From assembly GCA_030141605.1 (NCBI GenBank), contig JAQGDQ010000063.1, positions 1 through 64,000 on the forward strand: 64,000 nucleotides of DNA. Reading direction: 5' to 3'. Under the pieces are notes generated by a model that was given only the letters and a program-made list of their open reading frames with translations, was not told where the DNA came from and ran no database searches. This DNA is from Tubiluchus corallicola (taxonomy: Eukaryota > Priapulida > Priapulimorpha > Priapulimorphida > Tubiluchidae). Shown here in pieces: positions 63,901-64,000 of the stretch. The first letter of the stretch is position 1, and each line of letters begins with the position of its first letter. A program made the translations under genes and the position numbers.

Positions 63901-64000
63901 AGAGCAATGTATCAATGCAGATGTCATCTGTGAACACAAGTTGAAGACAAAGGTTGATCAGGAAGTGAGTGACGAATGTAACCATGTTCTGATAAATACA
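12652..64000 (+). CDS. Large multi-exon repeat protein with alternative first exons (partial, family unassigned)
   Basis: About 20 shared exons join in frame from 25875 to the window end. Alternative first coding exons stand at 12652, 20931 and 42669, with weaker candidates at 31722 and 45594. All of these leave in phase 1. Starting at 20931 and stopping at 54067, the spliced frame is 1356 residues; from 42669 it is 1115. The protein is rich in Glu, Lys, Asp and Ser and has no membrane segment or globular domain I recognise. It repeats TK-x-AAL-x-RF-x-x-LE and PPPxRxITPPPxG motifs, with LKSKFE-like and LKEKF-like pieces in upstream exons. Such composition suits a cytoskeletal or sarcomeric scaffold (compare caldesmon, EPLIN, Xin), but that is inference and no defining domain is seen. 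The 3' end lies outside the window. Confidence 0.8.
12953..15999. other. Intronic/intergenic DNA after exon A
   Basis: No exon is recognised. A GGGCTGGTTCCAGAC-like stretch with CGCCTTAGGCAAG at about 13683-13725 resembles a common dispersed hAT-derived repeat, but no ends could be fixed. The remainder is unique-looking AT-rich DNA. Confidence 0.3.
16002..16014. promoter_or_regulatory. Perfect symmetric RFX-type X-box
   Basis: GTTGCTAGGCAAC is a full palindromic X-box (GTTGC, three-base spacer, GCAAC), the binding pattern of RFX transcription factors. The palindrome extends one more base on each side (A...T). It lies in a locally GC-richer stretch (about 15950-16290), upstream of exon B. Confidence 0.5.
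16240..16448 (+). other. Possible non-coding leader exon upstream of exon B
   Basis: A strong donor (CCTTG|GTGAGT) occurs at 16448/16449 after a GC-richer segment that has no long open frame. It could be the end of an untranslated first exon driven from the X-box region. The 5' limit is a guess. Confidence 0.2.
16449..20840. other. Intronic DNA, nothing recognised
   Basis: There is no exon with good splice sites and a sensible frame. A bulged hairpin at 17401-17446 is listed separately. A short frame at 19497-19724 with a hydrophobic start looks like chance. Confidence 0.35.
17401..17446. repeat. Bulged hairpin in a GC-rich patch
   Basis: GCGTG (17401-17405) pairs with CACGC (17442-17446), and ACTGTAG (17406-17412) pairs with CTACAGT (17430-17436). 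The 17-base loop is GC-rich and a 5-base bulge sits on the 3' side. It does not fit a tRNA. Confidence 0.45.
20931..21429 (+). CDS. Alternative first coding exon B
   Basis: The ATG at 20931 has the best start context here (A at -3, G at +4) and begins MDSVGAVDDAPSSTQ. It gives 166 codons plus one base up to the strong donor GGAATG|GTGAGT (phase 1). The peptide is Ser/Thr/Glu-rich and includes an ELSPIIEEADEHLEDE acidic stretch. It probably is disordered. The frame is open back to 20841 with an ATG at 20844. That would add a hydrophobic stretch (VVFAIYLVLV) in a poorer start context, so the 20931 start is preferred. It fits the acceptor at 25875, as exon A does. No acceptor in a compatible phase was found before it, so it is a first exon rather than a follow-on of exon A. 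Confidence 0.7.
21586..21849. mobile_element. hAT-like MITE with perfect 8-bp target duplication
   Basis: CAGGGCCTATTTCA at the left end is matched by TGAAATAGGCCCTG at the right end. CATATTGG at 21578-21585 and 21850-21857 is an exact 8-bp duplication. It contains a G homopolymer and GC-rich blocks and no transposase. Short frames on the minus strand here are by-products. Confidence 0.88.
21925..22802. mobile_element. Element with inverted arms of GGTAAAATGGCAC subrepeats
   Basis: The left arm (about 21925-21990) repeats GTAAAAATGGCACA-like units. The right arm (about 22725-22802) carries the same units in inverted orientation (TGTGCCATTTTTACC, AGTGCCATTTTACC). About 730 bases lie between and encode nothing recognisable. 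The arms are imperfect, the exact ends are unclear and no target duplication was identified. Confidence 0.5.
22803..25874. other. Intronic DNA before the first shared exon
   Basis: No exon is recognised. A run of ATTACATT/AATATTAC simple-sequence DNA lies at about 24617-24712. A GTAAGT at 24922 follows a short ATG frame but has no other support. Confidence 0.35.
25875..26018 (+). CDS. First shared exon (acidic then lysine-rich), three possible donors
   Basis: The acceptor TTCTTTGTAG is followed by AA, which completes the codon left by exons A or B. The exon then reads SDAEEEMSETKVAKKTEE and a KKTKKVKKKKPK basic block. In-phase donors stand at 26018 (ACGG|GTGAGG), 26024 (GAGG|GTAAAA) and 26051 (AAAT|GTAAGC), all phase 1. 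I use the first. The last has the better consensus and would add KKTKSKSK. Retention would end the protein at 26155. Confidence 0.7.
26052..28133. other. Intron, nothing firm
   Basis: A 108-codon frame at 26189-26515 is very hydrophobic (runs of Leu, Phe, Val) because the DNA is T-rich. It has no family similarity or splice support. Nothing else stands out. Confidence 0.35.
28134..28183 (+). CDS. Shared exon, 50 bp, charged
   Basis: The acceptor ATACTTTCAG and donor AAAGAG|GTGAGT bound a phase 1 to phase 0 exon. It reads (A)KEKTADEVVMREKKKE, a charged probable helix continuing the lysine-rich region. Confidence 0.7.
28896..28940 (+). CDS. Shared exon, 45 bp, acidic
   Basis: The acceptor TTCACTATAG and strong donor GATTAC|GTAAGT bound 15 codons in phase 0, reading DDEIDRETDNYSKDY. 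Confidence 0.7.
29232..29280 (+). CDS. Shared exon, 49 bp, acidic
   Basis: The acceptor TTTGTTTCAG and donor AGCAG|GTGATT enclose DEPDEFGDAEDEDARA plus one base (phase 0 to phase 1). It is strongly acidic and follows directly on the previous exon's style. Confidence 0.7.
29281..31721. other. Intron, nothing recognised
   Basis: Short frames occur on the minus strand at 30731-31279 but have no recognisable similarity. No exon or bounded repeat was identified. Confidence 0.3.
31722..31806 (+). CDS. Candidate alternative first coding exon D (hydrophobic N-terminus)
   Basis: The ATG at 31722 (G at -3, G at +4) opens 28 codons plus one base, ending at the strong donor TTACA|GTAAGT (phase 1). That is exactly the phase needed by the next acceptor at 32985. 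The peptide starts MVEFAGCE and continues with NAVLLLGKCLLCGVFLAFGY, hydrophobic enough for a signal peptide or anchor. This would be unlike the other starts. Support is splice consensus, phase and start context only. Confidence 0.35.
32139..32225. repeat. TCA/TCG trinucleotide-rich stretch
   Basis: Imperfect TCATCATC-GTCGTCATC-type triplets run through this intronic stretch. A short (TA)n follows at about 32264-32278. Confidence 0.5.
32729..32773 (+). CDS. Weak candidate first coding exon (15 codons, phase 0)
   Basis: The frame MASFHNFDLALKPEK runs from the ATG at 32729 to the donor AAAAG|GTGGGT. It leaves phase 0, so it could join the exon at 35980 but not the nearer one at 32985. It is short, and chance is a real possibility. 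Confidence 0.2.
32985..33106 (+). CDS. Shared exon with two KFE-like motifs
   Basis: The acceptor TTTGTTTCAG and donor GCAAAG|GTTTGT bound 122 bases (phase 1 to phase 0). It reads RLSAIFNKFERPDSNQ and, at its end, VEIGKLKEKFAK. The AIFNKFE and LKEKFAK pieces echo LKSKFE motifs in later exons, suggesting degenerate repeats along the whole protein. Confidence 0.78.
33107..35979. other. Intron, with an (AAT)n microsatellite
   Basis: An (AAT)n run lies at about 33828-33857. Overlapping frames on both strands at 34048-34360 show no similarity. No exon was recognised. Confidence 0.35.
35980..36043 (+). CDS. Shared exon, 64 bp
   Basis: The acceptor TTTTTTACCAG and strong donor AGTTCAG|GTAAGT bound GDEEEEKQDKSVYIRAELAS and more (phase 0 to phase 1). 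An acidic start is followed by a probable helix. Confidence 0.72.
36572..36637 (+). CDS. Probable cassette exon, 66 bp
   Basis: The acceptor CTTGATTCCAG and donor CAGCAG|GTTAGT bound 66 bases entered and left in phase 1. It can therefore be included or skipped without changing the frame. The frame stays open (DRGQVLTNDGYLAVKVCKGA) and differs from its neighbours: less charged and with a cysteine. Confidence 0.45.
36638..42668. other. Large intron, contains a foldback element
   Basis: Apart from the element at 37678-38288, I see no bounded repeat or exon. Short frames at 40932-41237 and 41828-42071 have no recognisable similarity. The promoter for exon C is expected shortly before 42669. Confidence 0.3.
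37678..38288. mobile_element. Foldback-type element with 10-bp target duplication
   Basis: CATCAAATGG is directly repeated at 37668-37677 and 38289-38298. Inside, the left arm (to about 37820) is made of degenerate TTNCCAGAAA-like units. The right arm (from about 38095) carries the inverted form, TTTCTGRGAAA. Outer ends match imperfectly (GTGTAGCTTCC against GGATAGACTCG read inward). Arms of degenerate subrepeats around an unrelated centre are the plan of foldback elements. A 9-10 bp duplication would suit a Mutator-like mechanism. Confidence 0.65.
42669..42984 (+). CDS. Alternative first coding exon C
   Basis: The ATG at 42669 (A at -3, G at +4) opens 105 codons plus one base up to the strong donor ATCAACA|GTATGT (phase 1). 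The peptide starts METANEHGVLPPLPLSS, then has a proline/threonine stretch (RLVTPPASPTVTRR). It ends with an acidic serine-rich segment (DDDTESSTSEDSEGFGTP) that could be a casein kinase 2 target. It joins in frame to the acceptor at 46966, skipping all upstream exons. That gives a shorter protein of 1115 residues if the stop at 54067 is used. The lack of a compatible upstream acceptor and the strong start context support a separate promoter. Confidence 0.7.
42985..45593. other. Intron, nothing firm
   Basis: A CTAGGGCTGGCCCAATC-like fragment near 43048 recalls the ends of common hAT-derived repeats but has no matching partner. No exon was recognised. Confidence 0.3.
45594..45714 (+). CDS. Candidate alternative first coding exon E
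   Basis: The ATG at 45594 opens 40 codons plus one base up to the strong donor GCAGGT|GTGAGT (phase 1), the phase needed by the acceptor at 46966. The peptide starts MPVTATTRRLSRRYEFLTDP and is basic at first, unlike the acidic starts of A to C. With the stop at 54067 the product would be 1050 residues. The start context is ordinary (G at -3, C at +4). Support is phase, donor strength and an open frame only. Confidence 0.35.
45864..46367. mobile_element. Palindromic element with arms of about 150 bp
   Basis: The left arm starts TATCATAAA and passes through AAAACTGCTTTAATAACC, GCACAATAATAATATAT and AGATTGTGATGACATC. All four recur in inverted order in the right arm (GATATCATCACAATCT, ATATTATTATTGTGC, GGGCTGTTGAAGCAGTTT, TTTATGATA). 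Outermost TA dinucleotides could be a TA target duplication, as in Tc1/mariner MITEs. The centre holds two diverged copies of a GAGAAT-x-x-CATTTTATTGAAGAC unit, at about 46043-46070 and 46121-46148. Confidence 0.7.
46966..47098 (+). CDS. Shared exon with LKSKFE motif; entry point for exon C
   Basis: The acceptor TTTTGTTTAG and strong donor TTTGAG|GTAAGT bound 133 bases (phase 1 to phase 2). It reads (G)GETLKSKFERFEHAAEFD and then a highly charged KKKEEERRELQRIK helix ending RVRMPL. It accepts the 35980 exon, the 36572 cassette or first exons C and E, so it is the hub where the isoforms converge. Confidence 0.8.
47099..49926. other. Intron, with a short (TA)n
   Basis: A (TA)n lies at about 47187-47204. 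No exon or bounded mobile element was recognised. Confidence 0.35.
49927..49990 (+). CDS. Shared exon, 64 bp, acidic linker
   Basis: The acceptor ATGTTTTAG and donor GATGAG|GTTAGT bound an exon that enters in phase 2 (completing Arg) and leaves in phase 0. It reads LLSNEGDEEPAEVNGTSADD. Confidence 0.75.
50456..50573. repeat. Degraded hAT-like MITE
   Basis: TAGGGTTGGATTTA at the left and TAAATCTGGCCCTG at the right form imperfect inverted ends of the CAGGGCC type. A C homopolymer lies inside. No target duplication remains. Confidence 0.45.
50897..51088 (+). CDS. Shared exon with paired LKSKFE / IKGKFEGG motifs
   Basis: The acceptor TTTCTTGTAG and donor TTGCAG|GTCTGT bound 64 codons in phase 0. 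SSLKSKFEMGIEEKQ is followed about 20 residues later by GLTNIKGKFEGGP, a clear internal duplication of a K-x-KFE-x-G unit. Short basic-aromatic units of this sort occur in actin-binding scaffolds, but the family is unproven. Confidence 0.8.
51425..51589 (+). CDS. Short form of the repeat exon, spliced onward
   Basis: The donor GATGAG|GTAGGA at 51589/51590 ends a 55-codon, phase-0 exon just after the first TK-x-x-LAKFKTMESL motif. The next acceptor at 56195 is also phase 0, and the joined frame continues with the same PPPxRAITPPPEG motif. In the short form the motif spacing matches the later exons, which supports real use of this donor. Confidence 0.65.
51425..54067 (+). CDS. Large repeat exon ending in a stop (long isoform terminal exon)
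   Basis: After the acceptor CTTTTTAG the frame is open for 880 codons to the TAG at 54065-54067. It opens EEFERLKAERAKMGD. It then repeats a unit of about 70-90 residues: a TK-x-AAL-x-RF-x-x-LE motif (eleven copies, for example ETKRTALERFKSLESG), an acidic spacer and a PPPIRSITPPPD motif (six copies). The Thr-Pro sites suit proline-directed kinases and the prolines suit SH3 or WW partners, by inference. An in-frame donor at 51589 lets the same exon splice onward instead. AATAAA signals at 54999 and 55323 could end this transcript. The C-terminus (KSLPAFNSTHWERDVEII) departs from the repeat. Confidence 0.88.
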   Translation, partial: EEFERLKAERAKMGDLDYVPEVQNEIVEVEKELRAIKETKSILAKFKTMESLQDEVGAEHGMQTNDMRVPEEQLHEIITPVSIDGMLEQDEATRVKQTKRQAIAKFKDLESGVNTNMHANVDIKPFSSDSESDTESTQEKEKNRLAELEKMALYAQETKRTALERFKSLESGLISTDDTCDSYAIPPIRSITPPPDFRGYSEENEEEEVGAKQTELEREKELAEAKAFAQKTKRAALERFKNIEAGLETEANNDNSTAPPPLRTITPPLESGYNFDGDGDNVEETDLNVIESLREKEIEETKALAHESRKAALARFKLLETNAAKTSQRSHSPSKWHVNIPYQQKSSSAVLLDKDNGGVDVASAEIDAITNVDDALVYVKGTRQAALEVFSSIQIQENENKKKNVPPPVRSITPPPDYVAPIDLELPPERNEILEQKPKEKELTEISGYAHATKVAALERFRMWESGKHEIQNVANNKEALPPVRCITPPPEGAQLQNLISESSDTESGAEDEDIKKTLEFARGTKQSALQRFQSLEQGLINDEQPARMDPPPIRSITPPPDCNAYLADSDSANSDDDRDEKEKELKETLDCARETKQAALQVFQRLQSAERPKKAAPAFHRITPPPDDNLDSGVEDLHSTLELAPEREPVDMDPEDRKVIEQVRETKQIALERFKSLESSVSRGADYSQSPSQVNHTDKYIKVPNRSRSTSGESGSISLPSHQDQVERISEVMVVNDQHHHESSTHEMSLDVLEELEQVKQSHTVNSVKDVFQGHQEHNNPNHSEETLRKVLQEIELVALEQPRPVSPPRPKPRRHVSKQDAILSECNNIKESKLAALERFKILEQKNKPSLDKKLSKSLPAFNSTHWERDVEIISKEH
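54068..56195. other. Possible 3' UTR of the long isoform, then intron
   Basis: The DNA is AT-rich with AATAAA at 54999-55004 and 55323-55328. These would give a 3' UTR of about 0.9-1.3 kb for transcripts stopping at 54067. No coding exon was recognised. Confidence 0.4.
56196..56300 (+). CDS. Shared exon with ITPPPEG motif
   Basis: The acceptor CACTTACAAG and donor GAAAAG|GTTTGT bound 35 codons in phase 0. RRPPPMRAITPPPEG is followed by LQPTMVGDDDQQTPEK. QPTMV and the DNA stretch CCAACAATGGTG recur in the exon at 61688, so these two are duplicates. Confidence 0.8.
56301..57723. other. Intron, nothing recognised
   Basis: A GA-rich stretch (GAGAGAGAGAGG) lies at about 56434-56475. No exon was seen. 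Confidence 0.35.
57724..57912 (+). CDS. Shared exon with ITPPPEG motif and tandem acceptor
   Basis: The acceptor CTTGTAG|CAG is a NAGNAG site, so the first glutamine may be included or left out. The donor GACCAG|GTAAGT closes 63 codons in phase 0. The exon has IKGTRSKIDQFRKQQQ (a degraded TK...RF unit), then PPPVRAITPPPEGAQPK, then an acidic stretch. Confidence 0.82.
57913..58809. other. Intron with minisatellite
   Basis: It contains the 48-bp minisatellite described separately. Nothing else was recognised. Confidence 0.4.
58196..58571. repeat. 48-bp minisatellite, about 7.5 copies
   Basis: Units of the form GCTACATTACTGCTGTTGCA followed by AGCTAGGCCCCAGTCCCACC and ACACACCA repeat with a 48-base period and few changes. 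One copy has a small insertion. Because 48 is a multiple of three, both strands show long open frames with a 16-residue period (ARPQSHHTPATLLLLQ on plus, GVWWDRGLACNSSNVA on minus). These are repeat by-products inside an intron. Confidence 0.93.
58810..58998 (+). CDS. Shared exon with helical and REKFRTLE motif
   Basis: The acceptor TTATTGGCAG and strong donor AAAAAG|GTGAGT bound 63 codons in phase 0. AELRAIREARAKQQKLFEQA looks coiled. STASVREKFRTLERN is another copy of the RF-x-x-LE unit. Confidence 0.82.
58999..60016. other. Intron, nothing recognised
   Basis: No exon or bounded repeat was identified. A short (TA)n is near 59965-59980. Confidence 0.35.
60017..60112 (+). CDS. Shared exon, 96 bp, RERFKQLE unit
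   Basis: The acceptor GCATGCAG and donor CTGATG|GTAACG bound 32 codons in phase 0: VETTASTAAAELEELRAVAA then SGRERFKQLELM. Another frame reads glutamine-rich here, but only this frame continues both neighbours and carries the repeat motif. Confidence 0.78.
60152..60251. repeat. 20-bp tandem repeat, five copies
   Basis: GTAACCAGCTAACTGTTGCT and variants repeat five times, starting about 40 bases after the donor of the 60017 exon. Confidence 0.85.
60252..61687. other. Intron, nothing recognised
   Basis: AT-rich DNA with no exon-like segment before the acceptor at 61687. Confidence 0.35.
61688..61857 (+). CDS. Shared exon with ITPPPEG motif
   Basis: The acceptor CTCTTTTCAG and donor GCTAA|GTGAGT bound 170 bases (phase 0 to phase 2). 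KKPPPVRAITPPPEG leads into SQPTMVQEEVEIRHEEDE, then ELAQLRGTKDRGLAK, which begins the next TK...RF unit. It is closely related to the exon at 56196. Confidence 0.82.
62183..62279 (+). CDS. Shared exon with ITPPPEG motif
   Basis: The acceptor GTAATTTTCAG and donor AAAGAA|GTAAAC bound 97 bases (phase 2 to phase 0). FKNLETQKEDVKDG finishes the unit split from the previous exon, and PPPVRAITPPPEGAQPKE follows. The repeat unit is thus interrupted by an intron between LAK and FKNLE. Confidence 0.82.
62479..62661 (+). CDS. Shared exon, acidic with LKTMFENKK motif
   Basis: The acceptor ATTGTTTTAG and strong donor TTTACA|GTAAGT bound 61 codons in phase 0. NVVRSDVNLDWDEGLPDI is followed by HAKKLKTMFENKKEEKPVEK and a lysine/proline end. 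LKTMFE resembles the LK-x-KFE units upstream. Confidence 0.82.
62662..63214. other. Intron, nothing recognised
   Basis: It lies between two coding exons of the large gene. I see no exon or repeat in it. Confidence 0.4.
63215..64000 (+). CDS. Long acidic exon running off the window end (partial)
   Basis: From the acceptor at 63214 the frame is open for 262 codons to the last base, with no stop. It starts DEDRDEDTSLDLSRADSS and stays acidic, with many Asp, Glu, Asn and Ser residues and no ITPPP motif. The acceptor (TCTGTAAAAAAG) has a weak pyrimidine tract, so the exact start is less sure than the frame. Such a long open stretch in AT-rich DNA is very unlikely by chance. It is probably another large internal or terminal exon. 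Confidence 0.78.

Overview
The window is animal nuclear DNA, most likely from an invertebrate. It is AT-rich, its genes are split by GT-AG introns of 0.1 to about 10 kb, and it carries a CR1-like LINE, several short DNA transposons (MITEs), foldback elements and micro/minisatellites. I saw no prokaryotic gene organisation, operon, CRISPR array or RNA gene. The species cannot be named from the sequence alone.

Layout. (1) 243-3508, minus strand: a frameshifted LINE with a PHD-type zinc finger, an endonuclease and a reverse transcriptase. (2) 5788-10076, plus strand: a complete five-exon gene for mitochondrial ribosomal protein L40 (MRPL40). Its introns hold a 59-bp hAT-like MITE nested inside a TA-flanked MITE, plus another probable transposon. 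(3) 12652 to beyond 64000, plus strand: one very large gene for an acidic, lysine/glutamate-rich, probably disordered repeat protein that I cannot assign to a named family. I traced about 20 shared exons from splice sites and phase. They join in frame from 25875 to the window end, and the last one is cut by the edge.

The large gene is the most interesting object here. Three well-supported alternative first coding exons (12652-12952, 20931-21429, 42669-42984) and two weaker ones (31722-31806, 45594-45714) all end in phase 1. Each can enter the next phase-1 acceptor, so different promoters would give proteins with different N-termini and progressively fewer upstream exons. The exon starting at 51425 either stops at 54067 or splices out at 51589 into the exons from 56196 onward. 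The long version carries eleven copies of a TK-x-AAL-x-RF-x-x-LE motif and six ITPPP motifs. Four later exons each carry another ITPPP motif, which points to internal exon duplication. The [L/F]K-x-KFE-like motifs and overall style recall actin-associated scaffolds such as caldesmon, EPLIN or Xin. That is only an analogy: no LIM, calponin-homology or canonical Xin repeat is visible.

Introns and intergenic DNA hold several non-autonomous elements with readable target-site duplications (7425-7483, 21586-21849, 8551-9017, 37678-38288), a palindromic element at 45864-46367, an inverted-arm element at 21925-22802, a 48-bp minisatellite and a perfect RFX-type X-box at 16002-16014. Exon borders were assigned by hand from splice consensus and reading phase; no transcripts were available.
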